A DNA stretch of 64,000 nt from Sediminicola luteus. GTDB taxonomy: Bacteria > Bacteroidota > Bacteroidia > Flavobacteriales > Flavobacteriaceae. Below are positions 9,730 through 19,620 of this stretch, piece after piece. The stretch's first letter is position 1, and each line of letters starts with the position of its first letter. The translations under genes were made by a program, and so were the position numbers. The notes beneath the pieces were generated by a model. That model saw nothing but the letters and a program-made list of their open reading frames with translations. It was not told the origin of the DNA and did no database searches. Location of the stretch: contig NZ_KZ300476.1 in NCBI RefSeq assembly GCF_002514735.1, forward strand, positions 663,872-727,871, written 5' to 3'.

Positions 9730-10221
9730 TTATCCTTTTTTCAACGGAATAGAGGCCTGGGCCGCAGCATCCTTAGGGTTAACGAATGCTTTTATCTTTA
9801 AAAGCTCAGATCCGGCAGCCGTATTGGCATTTACGGTAACGGTCTTACTTACCGCACCATTACCCGCACCGTTAAACTTAACTACCATGGTACCTTTCTC
9901 ACCTGGAGCGATCGGGGTGTTCTTTGGGTAGGTAGGTACGGTACATCCGCAGCTACTGCTGGCGTTGGTAATAATCAAGGGCGCCTCTCCGGTATTGGTA
10001 AAGGTAAAGGTATACTCTTGTGGGGTACCGTTAACGATGGTACCAAAATCGTGCTCCTTTTTATCAAAGCTCATTACCGGCAATTTCTTGGAAGCGGCAT
10101 CGCGTTCGGCGGCTACTTCTACATTGCTCGCTTCAACTTTGGCCGAAGCTTTTTCTTCTTTACAAGAAAGATTCATTAGGACCATGGCGGCCCCCAATGC
10201 TAATACAAACGTTCTTCTCAT
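9730..10221 (-). CDS. DUF1573 domain lipoprotein
   Basis: From Met7 of the longest frame the protein is 163 residues, starting MRRTFVLALGAAM with a lipobox ending NLSC. The mature part is an Ig-like DUF1573 domain: FGTIVNGTPQEYTFTFTNTGEAPLII, ASSSCGCTVP, GEKGTMVVKF. The paired cysteines in SCGCT are a family trait. The role is unknown. The downstream start is preferred because a TATTTTTG promoter box (10242-10249) lies too close to the upstream ATG (10239) to leave a leader. It is upstream of yajC by 4 nt. Confidence 0.85.
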   Translation of the reverse strand: MRRTFVLALGAAMVLMNLSCKEEKASAKVEASNVEVAAERDAASKKLPVMSFDKKEHDFGTIVNGTPQEYTFTFTNTGEAPLIITNASSSCGCTVPTYPKNTPIAPGEKGTMVVKFNGAGNGAVSKTVTVNANTAAGSELLKIKAFVNPKDAAAQASIPLKKG

Positions 10222-10241
10222 GGTATTTTTATGTTTCATTA

Positions 10242-10249
10242 CAAAAATA
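10242..10249 (-). promoter_or_regulatory. -7 element that fixes the DUF1573 start
   Basis: The minus strand reads TATTTTTG. Transcription from it would begin near the ATG at 10239, which favours the ATG at 10221 as the true start and a dedicated promoter for DUF1573-yajC. Confidence 0.5.
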
Positions 10250-10324
10250 GAAAAAATGGTAATGCGTTCGGTTTTGAAACGTAGATACGACGGTAATAGT
10301 ATAAAGAACAGTCTTTACCACCCT

Positions 10325-11272
10325 CTAAAGTAGGCCGCGGCCCATCTTTTTCATCTTTCCGTTGGTCTTGTATTCCTTCACCAATTTATCGAGTACCCCA
10401 TTGATAAAAATGCTACTTTTCGGGGTAGAGTATTCTTTGGCGACTTCTAAATACTCGTTCAGGGTCACCTTTTCGGGAATGGATGGAAAGTACAATAACT
10501 CACAAATAGCCATCTTCAATAAAATAGCATCGATTTCAGCAATACGATCTTTGTCCCAATTCGGGGTCTTGGCCTCAAATTCCTTGGTTAACTCGGCATC
10601 TTTGAGCAGGGTCTTTGCCATAAGGTCCTTCGCATAGGTCATATCGGCCGTATCCTTAAGTAGCTTGGGCAAAAAGTAAGATTCCGGATGCTCTTCCTTC
10701 ACCTGTTTCAATCGTTTTAACAAAAAGGTGTTTACGATCGGGATATCGTCTACCCAAGTGAGTTTATCATCTTCAAAATGCTCATAAATCTTTTCGTTGG
10801 GGGCGATAACCTCTTTAAAAAGCTGTACGACCAACGCTTTGTCGGTATCGTAATCGGTAGTTTCCTTGGCCATATAGGCTTCAAAAGCCTTATGGGTCAA
10901 TATCTCCTTGTAAATGATTTTGATATAGTCTTCGTGCAGGTACCAATTGTTTAGCTTACGCTTTTCAACATCTTCCTTAAGACGACCATTTTGGGTCAAC
11001 TGCTGTAACAAGGCATTGTGGGCAAAACGGGCAGGATCCGGATAATTCGCCCCGCCTTCGTTCAAGTATTTTTTAGAACCAAGCTCTAATTGCTCTTGGG
11101 CATAGGCCTGAAGTTCGACCAGTAGGGCCAACATCAACAGATAAAGCGAATACATATTCTCCATACTGCCCTTTAAGAACTTTTGCTGTTCCTCTAGGTT
11201 TCCATCCTTGGCCTGTACCAAGGCATAAATACACTGCATTACCTTTACACGGATGTGCCGTCTTGTTAACAT
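10325..11272 (-). CDS. nusB: Transcription antitermination factor NusB (long Bacteroidota form)
   Basis: NusB binds boxA RNA together with ribosomal protein S10 to keep RNA polymerase processive through rRNA operons. The C-terminal third carries the NusB fold, for example DRIAEIDAILLKMAICELLYFPSIPEKVTLNEYLEVAKEYSTPKSSIFINGVLD. The N-terminal RRHIRVKVMQCIYAL matches the family start. At 315 residues it is about twice the E. coli length because of a large helical insertion, as usual in this phylum. It diverges from the ABC exporter gene. Confidence 0.93.
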   Translation of the reverse strand: MLTRRHIRVKVMQCIYALVQAKDGNLEEQQKFLKGSMENMYSLYLLMLALLVELQAYAQEQLELGSKKYLNEGGANYPDPARFAHNALLQQLTQNGRLKEDVEKRKLNNWYLHEDYIKIIYKEILTHKAFEAYMAKETTDYDTDKALVVQLFKEVIAPNEKIYEHFEDDKLTWVDDIPIVNTFLLKRLKQVKEEHPESYFLPKLLKDTADMTYAKDLMAKTLLKDAELTKEFEAKTPNWDKDRIAEIDAILLKMAICELLYFPSIPEKVTLNEYLEVAKEYSTPKSSIFINGVLDKLVKEYKTNGKMKKMGRGLL

Positions 11273-11385
11273 TTTAAAGAACTTTTAAGAAGACTGATTT
11301 TTTTCCGCTGTAAAAGTAGTATTAATTTGCAAAGCGCATACCGCTTTGTTTAAATTTTAATACGGTATGGTTTTGCCGGCGGCCC

Positions 11386-13149
11386 ATGAAAGAACTACAA
11401 CATTTAAATAAATATTTTAAAAAATATTGGCTTCGATTGTTCGCCGGTATCATTATTACCATCGTGGCCAGGGTCTTTTCTTTGGTAATGCCGCCTTATG
11501 TAAACAAATCGGTTCGTGAGGTGGAGGCCTTTTTGAAGACCGAAGGGGCCTCGGTAGATGCCCTTGGCGGGGTACTTATTGAAAACATATTGATTATTCT
11601 TGGGGCCGCATTGTTTTCCGGTTTTTTTACTTTTTTGATGCGCCAGACCATAATCAATGTGAGTCGTTATATTGAATTCGACCTGAAGAACGAGATATTT
11701 CAGCATTACCAAAAACTACATCTGGCCTTTTACAAAAAGAACCGTACGGGAGATTTAATGAATCGCATCAGTGAAGATGTATCCCAAGTGCGTATGTATG
11801 CCGGGCCAGTAATCATGTACGGCATCACCACCTTTACCCTTTTTGCCTGTGTTATACCCATTATGTTCTATAAGGCACCGACCATTGCCGCCTATACGTT
11901 GTTACCCTTGCCCATACTCTCGGTTTTAATCTATCGGATCAGTAAGATTATTCATAAACGGAGTACGGTGGTACAAGAATTCCTGTCCGGACTGTCGACT
12001 TTTGCACAAGAAACGTTTTCAGGAGTTAACGTAATCAAAGCCTATGGTTTGGAACGAACCACGGCAGAACAAATGCAAGAATTGGCCCATGAAGGTCGCG
12101 ATAAGAGCATGGACCTTGTTAAAGTGAACGCATGGTTCCATCCTATGATGACTTTGTTGATCGGGGTAAGCAACCTTTTGGTGATCTTTATTGGGGGGCA
12201 ACAGTACATTAGTGGTAAAATAGATTCCTTAGGGATTATCTTGGAATTTATCATTTATGTAAACATGCTTACCTGGCCCGTGGCTATTGTAGGTTGGTTG
12301 ACTTCGGTGATCCAACGTGCCGAGGCTTCACAAAAACGAATCAATGAATTCTTAAATGTGGCGCCCGAAATTGAAAATTCGATTGAAACGGACACCCCTA
12401 TCACAGGAACCATCGAATTCAAAAATGTATCCTTTACCTATCCCGATACCGGCATACAGGCACTTAAAAATGTGTCTTTTACCATAAAAGCGGGCGAAAC
12501 CCTTGCCATTCTAGGAAAGACCGGAGCTGGTAAGAGTACGATACTAGATTTGATTGCCCGGTTATACGATGTAGATTCGGGGGAGATTTTAATTGACGGA
12601 ACCCCCTTACCTTCCCTCAACTTAAACAGCCTTAGAAATAGTTTAGGTGCCGTACCCCAAGATGCATTTCTGTTTTCGGACACCATTGCCAATAATATCA
12701 AATTCGGTAAGGAGGATGCCAGTTCGGCAGAAATAGAAACCGCTGCGAAAAATGCGGCCGTTCACGAAAACATTATTGGATTTAAACAGGGTTACGAAAC
12801 CATTTTGGGCGAAAGGGGCCTTACCCTTAGCGGCGGACAAAAACAACGGGTATCCATTGCCCGAGCTTTGATCAAAGATCCCAATATATTCTTGTTCGAC
12901 GATTGTCTTTCGGCCGTAGATACCGAAACCGAAGAAAAAATATTGGGCAACCTTCAGGAAGCCTCCTCTAGCAAGACCAGTCTGATCGTAAGCCACAGGG
13001 TTTCTTCTGCACGTACCGCAGACCAAATTATTATACTGCAAGACGGGGAAATCGCACAAAATGGCCCACACGAGCTATTATTGAGCGAAAATGGCTACTA
13101 TAAAGAGCTTTACCACACCCAGTTAACCGATAAAGAAAACCCCCAATAA
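11386..13149 (+). CDS. ABC exporter, fused permease and ATPase (MsbA-like)
   Basis: The 587-residue half-transporter has six membrane helices (about residues 1-310) and a C-terminal ATPase (about 345-587). Walker A GKTGAGKST, the ABC signature LSGGQKQRVSIARAL, Walker B IFLFDD and the H-loop VSHR are all intact. Such proteins work as homodimers and export lipids, peptides or drugs; the substrate is not readable here. Its stop codon lies inside an intrinsic terminator stem. Confidence 0.9.
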   Translation: MKELQHLNKYFKKYWLRLFAGIIITIVARVFSLVMPPYVNKSVREVEAFLKTEGASVDALGGVLIENILIILGAALFSGFFTFLMRQTIINVSRYIEFDLKNEIFQHYQKLHLAFYKKNRTGDLMNRISEDVSQVRMYAGPVIMYGITTFTLFACVIPIMFYKAPTIAAYTLLPLPILSVLIYRISKIIHKRSTVVQEFLSGLSTFAQETFSGVNVIKAYGLERTTAEQMQELAHEGRDKSMDLVKVNAWFHPMMTLLIGVSNLLVIFIGGQQYISGKIDSLGIILEFIIYVNMLTWPVAIVGWLTSVIQRAEASQKRINEFLNVAPEIENSIETDTPITGTIEFKNVSFTYPDTGIQALKNVSFTIKAGETLAILGKTGAGKSTILDLIARLYDVDSGEILIDGTPLPSLNLNSLRNSLGAVPQDAFLFSDTIANNIKFGKEDASSAEIETAAKNAAVHENIIGFKQGYETILGERGLTLSGGQKQRVSIARALIKDPNIFLFDDCLSAVDTETEEKILGNLQEASSSKTSLIVSHRVSSARTADQIIILQDGEIAQNGPHELLLSENGYYKELYHTQLTDKENPQ

Positions 13150-13172
13150 GTTGGTTGGGTGGTTTTTTTTTT
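13136..13172 (+). terminator. Terminator overlapping the ABC exporter stop codon
   Basis: AAAACC pairs with GGTTTT and the inner CCAA with TTGG around a loop containing the stop codon, followed by ten T residues. The 3' end of the gene forms the left arm. Confidence 0.65.
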
Positions 13173-13221
13173 CCATTTTTGAAAGAATAATTAAGCATTC
13201 TACCAACATACACACCAACAC

Positions 13222-13599
13222 ATGAGCGAGAGAAGTATACTGGACCAAGAGGAGATTTACTCCAAGGTTCTCAGGGCTGGGCGCAGAACTTATTTTTTTG
13301 ACGTAAGAAGTACAAAGGCAGGCGATTACTACCTAACCATAACAGAAAGTAAAAAGTTCACCCACGACGATGGTACCTTCCATTATAAAAAACACAAGAT
13401 TTATCTCTATAAGGAAGACTTTGCTTCCTTTAAGGAAATCATGAACGAAATGATGGATTATATTATCGATGAAAAAGGTTTGGAGGTCATCTCCGAAAGA
13501 CATCAAAAAGACTTTAAAAAAGAGGAGGTAGCAGCATCGTCTACCAACACCGATTCGCCCTCCGATAACTTTACCGACGTTAGTTTCGACGACATCTAA
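13222..13599 (+). CDS. DUF3276 family (PUR-alpha-like) nucleic-acid-binding protein
   Basis: The 125-residue product matches the Bacteroidota DUF3276 family: RRTYFFDVRSTKAGDYYLTITESKK, then HKIYLYKEDFASFKEIMNEMMDYI, a PUR repeat, and an acidic serine-rich tail ending DVSFDDI. Bacterial PUR proteins bind single-stranded nucleic acid; the physiological role in this phylum is not known. It is transcribed alone between two terminators. Confidence 0.88.
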   Translation: MSERSILDQEEIYSKVLRAGRRTYFFDVRSTKAGDYYLTITESKKFTHDDGTFHYKKHKIYLYKEDFASFKEIMNEMMDYIIDEKGLEVISERHQKDFKKEEVAASSTNTDSPSDNFTDVSFDDI

Positions 13600-13626
13600 A
13601 ACCTTAACATTTTCTTAAAAAATTAC

Positions 13627-13660
13627 AACGGCCCCAAGATCACGGGGCCGTTTCTTATTT
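13627..13660 (+). terminator. Terminator after the DUF3276 gene
   Basis: AACGGCCCC (13627-13635) pairs perfectly with GGGGCCGTT (13644-13652), an 8-nt loop between them, followed by a T-rich tract. Confidence 0.9.
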
Positions 13661-13683
13661 TAGTAGCCTAACAGCTAACTTTT

Positions 13684-16215
13684 ATGAGAACTTTCCGAAT
13701 TACCGTTTTTCTGGTTTTTATCGGACTTTGGGGTTTTGCACAATCTTCCCAAACCGATCTATCCTATTATTTACCCAAAGGTGTTCAATACGACCCAAAC
13801 ATTCCGACACCTAAACAGATTATTGGCCATGAGGTGGGCGAATGGCATATTACCCACGACAAACTTATGTTCTATATGCAGGCCTTGGCCAAGTCTAGTG
13901 ATCGTATTAGCATAGAGAACAGGGGCAGGACCTTTGAAGGCCGACCGATTTTGTTACTTACCATTACCTCGCCCAAAAACCATGGTAATCTAGAACAAAT
14001 TAGACAAGACCACCTTAAGCTAACAGAAGCTGGGGGTAATAACATGGATCTATCCCAAATGCCCATAGTGGTGTACCAAGGTTTCTCTATACACGGAAAC
14101 GAACCCAGTGGATCGAATGCCGCTTTGGCCTACGCTTATCACTTGGCGGCGGCCCAAGGTAGTGCCATTGACCAATTGTTGGACGATACCATTATTTTAC
14201 TGGACCCTTCCTTTAATCCTGATGGATTACAGCGCTTTGCCTTTTGGGCCAATATGAACAAGGCACAAAACATGAACCCCGACCCAAACGATAGGGAATA
14301 TACCGAAGTATGGCCCCGTGGCCGTACCAACCACTATTGGTTCGATATGAACCGCGATTGGCTTCCGGTTCAATTACCTGAAAGTAGGGCCCGTATCGCC
14401 AGTTTCCATAAGTGGCTACCGAACATACTTACCGATCATCATGAAATGGGTAGTAACTCTACCTTTTTCTTCCAACCTGGAGAACCTAGTCGTGTACATC
14501 CGCTTACCCCTAAATTGAACCAAGAACTTACGGCCGAGATCGGCACCTACCATGCGAAGGCACTGAACCAATTGGGCTCTTTATACTATTCCGAAGAAAA
14601 CTACGACGATTACTATTACGGTAAAGGCTCCACCTTTCCCGATGTAAACGGTAGTATTGGTATCCTTTTCGAACAAGGAAGCTCCCGAGGTCATATGCAG
14701 GAAACCGAAAACGGATTGCTCACCTTTCCTTTTACCATCCGTAACCAATTCGCCACCGCGGTTTCTACGGTTGAAGCTGCCCAAAACATGCGCGGGAAAA
14801 TATTGGAATACCAGAGAAGTTTCTATGCGGATACACGCAATGCCGCTGCCAAAAGTAAAAGCAAGGCCATCGTTTTCGGCGATGCCAAAGACCCTGCCAA
14901 GGCTTGGCATTTGGCCGAGATCTTAAAACGTCATAAAATACAGGTAAACGAGTTGGCCCAAGATGCCCGTCTCGATAATTCGGCCTATAAAAAAGGGGCT
15001 GCCTATGTAGTACCCATGAACCAAAAAAACCATAGGCTTATACAGGCCATGTTCGAAAAGCGAACCAGCTTTACCGACAGTTTGTTCTACGACGTTTCGG
15101 CCTGGACCTTTCCCTTGGCCTTTAACCTCGACTATACCCAAAATGCCACCATGGCCCAAGCGGGTGCCCGTATAGAAGAATTGAAACCCATAACAGGTTC
15201 GGTTAGCGCCAAAAGCCATTACGCTTATCTTTTCGAATGGAATGGCTACTATAGCCCAAAAGCCCTAAATGCCATTACCCAAAAAGGGCTTCGCGCCAAA
15301 GTGGCCAAGGGACCATTTAGCTTAGAGGGAAAAAATTATGGCTATGGCACCATTATGGTTCCCGTTCAAGGCCAAAAGTTAGCCCCGGATGCCTTGCATA
15401 AGTTTTTGCAAAAGGTAGCCCAAGAAAGTAAGCTCGAAATTACTGCGGTTTCTGGCGGACTTACCCAGGGCATTGACCTAGGGAGCAATGAATTTGACCC
15501 GGTGCGCAAACAGAAAGTGGCCCTTTTGGTCGGCGGGGGAGTTACCTCTTATGATGCGGGGGAAATCTGGCATTTGTTCGATACCCGTTTCGATATGAAA
15601 CTCACTAAACTCGATGTAAGCTATTTTAACCGGGTAGACCTTTCAAAATATACCGACTTGATCATACCGAATGCCTGGGGAAACAATGGCCTTGACAAAA
15701 AGGCCGTAGCTAAGATCAAAAGCTGGGTAAAGAACGGGGGCACCCTTATCGCCTATAGAAATGCTACCCAATGGTTAAAACAGAACGAATTGATGGATAT
15801 AAGCTTCAAAAAAGACTCTATGGTGGCCAAAAACCTGCGTTTTGACCAAAAAGGGGATTTCTATGGGGCCCAGGTCACGGGTGGTGCCATATTCAATACT
15901 AAAATCGACCGATCCCACCCAATCGTTTTTGGCTACAAAAATGACTATTTACCTATGTTCCGTAACACCAACCTGTATATGGAGCCCGGAAAGAACAGTT
16001 TTGACAATCCGATACAATACACCCAAAACCCTTTATTAAGCGGGTATATATCTGAAGAAAACCTAGAGCGTATTAAAGGGGCCGTGCCTTTTAAAACAGA
16101 ATCTTTAGGCCGGGGAAGGGTAATCGCCTTTACCGACAACACCAACTTTAGGGCTTTTTGGTATGGTACCAATAAGTTACTGATGAATGCGATCTTCTTT
16201 GGGAGCAGTATGTAG
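13684..16215 (+). CDS. Secreted M14-family zinc carboxypeptidase
   Basis: The 843-residue protein has a signal peptide (cleavage near GFAQ, residue 20) and an M14 catalytic domain. The zinc ligands HGNE (His137 and Glu140) fit the HxxE motif, and DHHEMGSNST near residue 250 supplies the second histidine. A long C-terminal region after about residue 390 includes a GATase-like fold (VALLVGGGVTSYDAGEIWHLFDTR) typical of large Bacteroidota M14 peptidases. It probably degrades peptides outside the inner membrane. It is transcribed alone. Confidence 0.9.
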   Translation: MRTFRITVFLVFIGLWGFAQSSQTDLSYYLPKGVQYDPNIPTPKQIIGHEVGEWHITHDKLMFYMQALAKSSDRISIENRGRTFEGRPILLLTITSPKNHGNLEQIRQDHLKLTEAGGNNMDLSQMPIVVYQGFSIHGNEPSGSNAALAYAYHLAAAQGSAIDQLLDDTIILLDPSFNPDGLQRFAFWANMNKAQNMNPDPNDREYTEVWPRGRTNHYWFDMNRDWLPVQLPESRARIASFHKWLPNILTDHHEMGSNSTFFFQPGEPSRVHPLTPKLNQELTAEIGTYHAKALNQLGSLYYSEENYDDYYYGKGSTFPDVNGSIGILFEQGSSRGHMQETENGLLTFPFTIRNQFATAVSTVEAAQNMRGKILEYQRSFYADTRNAAAKSKSKAIVFGDAKDPAKAWHLAEILKRHKIQVNELAQDARLDNSAYKKGAAYVVPMNQKNHRLIQAMFEKRTSFTDSLFYDVSAWTFPLAFNLDYTQNATMAQAGARIEELKPITGSVSAKSHYAYLFEWNGYYSPKALNAITQKGLRAKVAKGPFSLEGKNYGYGTIMVPVQGQKLAPDALHKFLQKVAQESKLEITAVSGGLTQGIDLGSNEFDPVRKQKVALLVGGGVTSYDAGEIWHLFDTRFDMKLTKLDVSYFNRVDLSKYTDLIIPNAWGNNGLDKKAVAKIKSWVKNGGTLIAYRNATQWLKQNELMDISFKKDSMVAKNLRFDQKGDFYGAQVTGGAIFNTKIDRSHPIVFGYKNDYLPMFRNTNLYMEPGKNSFDNPIQYTQNPLLSGYISEENLERIKGAVPFKTESLGRGRVIAFTDNTNFRAFWYGTNKLLMNAIFFGSSM

Positions 16216-16242
16216 TTGCACGATGTGCAGTAATTCACGATT

Positions 16243-17286
16243 TCAACGCACCGAAAAGGTTTTAACCAATACCAGGTTTACCAGAAAATGGGCCGAGGGC
16301 AATGCGAAAGCTAGTTCTGGGCCCATTGTGGTTAATAAGACCCCAAAACACAAGAGATACAAGAATGAATGCACCACCAGGGCATAGCCAAAGCGCATGG
16401 TATCCAAAAACTCTAGCTCTTTTACCTTGGGCTTTAGATACAAACGCCAAGGAAGCACACTGAGAAAGTTCCAAATAATGAGTATTACTTTCTGAAAGGA
16501 TACCGACTTTTTTAGAGGGGTTTTTACAGCCTGTCCTTCGGTAAGGGTAGGCCAAAGGGCATTGACTTTTTCTGGTTGGGTAAAATCGACTTTTCCCATT
16601 TGTAATTGGGCTAGAATCCTTTCATATTCCGTACTATCGATATGGGTGGTTAAACCCGTTAGTTCTTGATGAACTTTGGATTTTAATTCGTTTACCACCA
16701 TAATATTGTTTTCGTATTTGGCCATTATGCCATCCACAGATACTGGTTGACCAAAATACAGACTGGTACGATCAGGAAAGCTTCCGGCTTTTTGATAATT
16801 AACGCCAAAAGGCTGTAGGTATACGTCGGATTCTAGATGGTCTTCCTTAAACTTAAATACAATACGTGTAAACCCTTTGCTCAATGGCCGCACACGACGC
16901 TTTAAGGAATGGTTTCCCTCAGGAAACATAGCCATGGCCTCGCCCCTACCCAAAAGATCGGCGCATTTTTGAAATATGGCGGCATTGGCTTGTAAAGATT
17001 GCACCCCATCGCGTATACGATAAATCGGTAGCATACGGATAAACGTTAAAAACCGTTTCAATAAAGCATTGGCAAAAACATCGGAACGGGCCAAAAAATA
17101 AGGCTGACGCACACCGTGCAATACCAACTGTAATGAATCTAACAAGGCGTTTTGATGGTTCCCTAAAAAAAGTAGCGGCCCATTTTTAGGGATATTCTCC
17201 AAACCATGGATCTTACGGGAGCGATAATAGGCGAACATGCCCAGTTTTACCCAGGTGTACAATATGAGGTACCCTATTTTTTTCAA
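16243..17286 (-). CDS. PlsC-like 1-acylglycerol-3-phosphate acyltransferase family protein
   Basis: The protein carries the acyltransferase motifs LFLGNHQNALLDSL (HxxxxD variant NHQNALLD) and FPEGNHS. C-terminal hydrophobic helices make it longer than plain PlsC. The proposed start is the TTG at 17286, which overlaps the TGA of the upstream symporter gene (TTGA) and gives MKKIGYLILYTWVKLG; the first ATG in frame (17367) would overlap that gene by 85 bp. Likely a membrane acyltransferase acting on lipids; substrate unknown. Confidence 0.85.
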   Translation of the reverse strand: MKKIGYLILYTWVKLGMFAYYRSRKIHGLENIPKNGPLLFLGNHQNALLDSLQLVLHGVRQPYFLARSDVFANALLKRFLTFIRMLPIYRIRDGVQSLQANAAIFQKCADLLGRGEAMAMFPEGNHSLKRRVRPLSKGFTRIVFKFKEDHLESDVYLQPFGVNYQKAGSFPDRTSLYFGQPVSVDGIMAKYENNIMVVNELKSKVHQELTGLTTHIDSTEYERILAQLQMGKVDFTQPEKVNALWPTLTEGQAVKTPLKKSVSFQKVILIIWNFLSVLPWRLYLKPKVKELEFLDTMRFGYALVVHSFLYLLCFGVLLTTMGPELAFALPSAHFLVNLVLVKTFSVR

Positions 17287-18200
17287 GCCAATCCTTCCTT
17301 TTTCACGGGTCTTAATCCCCAAAAACCACCTAAAATAAGACCCGAAACCAAATGCCATATGCCCCAAAAGGCCGTAAGCACCGCCATACCCCCCAAGCCG
17401 TCAAAAAAGCTAAAGATGAGCAATAGGCCCAAGCCCGAATTTTGAATTCCCGTTTCTATGGTAATGGCCCTTACGTCCCGTTTATCCAATCCCATTACTT
17501 TAGCTGCGGAAAAACCGGTAGAAAAGGCAACTAGATTATGTAACAAAACTATACCAAACACATAATGGATGTATTCCATAAACACATCTCTATTTACATA
17601 CAAGGCAATACCCACCAAGGCCATAAAAAACACCAAAGACCCCATCTTAAGAATTTTGGCCGATTTTTGGGCAAATACAGGAAACCTATGGTTCACATAA
17701 ATACCAGCTATCAAAGGCAACCCCAATAATAAGGAAACCAGTTTTACCATTTCCAAGGCATCGATGGATATAGAGCGCAAGATGGTTTCTGTAGGTTCGT
17801 ACAACGAACCCCAAAACTGAAGGTTTACCGAAGTCATAAATACCGCCAAAAGTGTGGCAATGGCCGTCAAGCCTATAGATAGGGCTGAGTTACCCCCCGA
17901 TAGATGCGTAAAAAAATTGGATACATTGCCCCCTGGGCAAGCGGCTACCATAAACATGCCTAAGGCCACACTGGGAATAGGATTTATAAAATATACTAAC
18001 ACAAAAGTTACCAAAGGCAACAAAACAAACTGACTGGCCACACCAGTTAGAATGGCTTTTTTGTTTTTAAACAGGGCCTTGAAATCATGGACCGATATCT
18101 CAAGGGCTATACCGAACATAACCAGGGCCAATACCCCGTTCAACACCCATTGGGCCTCGGCATCAAAATTTATACGGACAGTGTCCAGAACGGATTCCAA
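17283..18200 (-). CDS. Bile acid:sodium symporter (BASS) family transporter
   Basis: The 305-residue protein has about nine hydrophobic helices with the BASS hallmarks ACPGGNVSNFFTHLSGGNSALS and ETGIQNSGLGLLLIF. Bacterial members import organic anions with sodium; the true substrate is unknown. No ATG precedes the first membrane helix, so the start is the TTG at 18200. Its stop overlaps the start of the acyltransferase gene as TTGA, so the pair is translationally coupled. Confidence 0.88.
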   Translation of the reverse strand: MESVLDTVRINFDAEAQWVLNGVLALVMFGIALEISVHDFKALFKNKKAILTGVASQFVLLPLVTFVLVYFINPIPSVALGMFMVAACPGGNVSNFFTHLSGGNSALSIGLTAIATLLAVFMTSVNLQFWGSLYEPTETILRSISIDALEMVKLVSLLLGLPLIAGIYVNHRFPVFAQKSAKILKMGSLVFFMALVGIALYVNRDVFMEYIHYVFGIVLLHNLVAFSTGFSAAKVMGLDKRDVRAITIETGIQNSGLGLLLIFSFFDGLGGMAVLTAFWGIWHLVSGLILGGFWGLRPVKKEGLA

Positions 18201-18325
18201 ATACGGGTAGGTTTTTAAAAAAGCGATGCTTTTTAGATTGCGAGGCGATAAAGTAACAATAGTTTAACGAAGAAGCAACCAGATGCCATTTTATCTTTTA
18301 TTTTTACGGTTACAAATTACACACT

Positions 18326-18886
18326 ATGGCCCGTACACCGAGTAATATGTTGCCGCTGGGCACAGCTGCCCCAGATTTTGAATTATTGAATGTCGTAAAG
18401 AACGAAAAACAGGCGCTTTCTGCCTTAAAAGGTTCCCGAGGCACATTGATTATGTTTATCTGCAACCATTGTCCGTTCGTAATGCATGTCAATGCAAAAA
18501 TTGCTGAACTCGGTCGCACCTACCCCGATAAAGGCATTGGTTTTATTGCCATTAGCAGCAACGATGTTGAAAACTATCCGCAAGACCGGCCCGAACTTAT
18601 GGTGGAATTGGTTAAACAAGAAGGTTTTGAATTCCCATATCTGTACGATGAAACCCAAGCGGTAGCCCAAGCCTACGATGCTGCCTGTACCCCTGATTTT
18701 TATTTGTTCGATGCCGAGTTAAAACTAGTCTATCGCGGGCAGTTGGACGATTCCAGACCCCAAAACGGGAAACCCCTTACCGGCAAAGATCTCACCGATG
18801 CCATGGATGCCCTTTTGGATGGTCAACCCATATCCGACATACAAAAACCCAGTTTAGGTTGTAATATTAAATGGAAGGCCCAATAA
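18326..18886 (+). CDS. Thioredoxin-like (AhpC/TSA) family protein
   Basis: The 186-residue protein has an AhpC/TSA-type thioredoxin fold without a signal peptide. It starts PLGTAAPDFELLNV, has ICNHCPFVMHVNAKI where thioredoxins have CxxC (a single cysteine before PFV), then GFIAISSNDVENYPQD and CTPDFYLFDAELKLVYRGQLDDSRP. The family is widespread and probably has redox activity, but its partner is unknown. It converges with the YfiT-like gene with a 12-nt gap. Confidence 0.85.
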   Translation: MARTPSNMLPLGTAAPDFELLNVVKNEKQALSALKGSRGTLIMFICNHCPFVMHVNAKIAELGRTYPDKGIGFIAISSNDVENYPQDRPELMVELVKQEGFEFPYLYDETQAVAQAYDAACTPDFYLFDAELKLVYRGQLDDSRPQNGKPLTGKDLTDAMDALLDGQPISDIQKPSLGCNIKWKAQ

Positions 18887-18898
18887 ATCCTTTCCCTT

Positions 18899-19435
18899 TT
18901 ACCAAGCTTCCCGTTCGATCAATTTGGCAATATGGGCATAATGATGATTGCCGTGCCAAACATATTTACCGATATTCTCGGCCACGGAAACAAAGGTATT
19001 ACCCTCTGGATGCACATAGCCCATGGCCATCTGCTCTTGCGACAAGCCTTTGAGCATTAGTACCATTTTAGCATGAAGCACCTTTAGGTAAGCAAGTGAT
19101 AGATCGATGGGTGCCTGATCGCCATCGGGTAGTTTTACCCATTGGGTCTCATCATACACTTTTATCAGCGGTCTCTCTTCGGTAAGGGCCCAACGAAATC
19201 GGGTATAGCTGTTATGGTGACTATCTGCCAAGTGATGCACCACTTGCCTTACCGACCACCCTCCTGGTCTATAGGGGGTATCTAATTGGGCTTGTGATAA
19301 AGGTTTTACTAAATGGGCCAACCGATCAGGAAAGGTTTCCAGTTGGGCTATCCAATCCGTTATCAAGGCCTCTCCCTCGGTTTGAGGGCATTCAAACTGG
19401 CCAATGGGATATTTTAATGCTTCTAATGTTTCCAT
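18899..19435 (-). CDS. YfiT/DinB-family putative metal-dependent transferase
   Basis: From the ATG at 19435 the 178-residue protein starts METLEALKYPIGQFECP, which matches YfiT family starts; the longest frame reaches 19510 but adds residues atypical for the family. The four-helix DinB fold carries the metal-binding histidines in VVHHLADSHHNSYTRF and WHGNHHYAHI. Relatives include bacillithiol S-transferases and metal-dependent hydrolases; the actual thiol or substrate in this organism is not known. Confidence 0.85.
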   Translation of the reverse strand: METLEALKYPIGQFECPQTEGEALITDWIAQLETFPDRLAHLVKPLSQAQLDTPYRPGGWSVRQVVHHLADSHHNSYTRFRWALTEERPLIKVYDETQWVKLPDGDQAPIDLSLAYLKVLHAKMVLMLKGLSQEQMAMGYVHPEGNTFVSVAENIGKYVWHGNHHYAHIAKLIEREAW

Positions 19436-19620
19436 ACCCAAAGGTAATGATTTGTCCACCCGATAGTATTGATTTTTAATCCACTCTATTCCACTGAAAA
19501 ACAACGACAAAGCACTTTTCTTAAAAAAAACTCAAAAAAATACCGGTCTACACGCAACCATCGGTAATATTTACATCTAATAACTGTAAAACAACCTAAC
19601 ACTAAAGCCCACAAAACCGA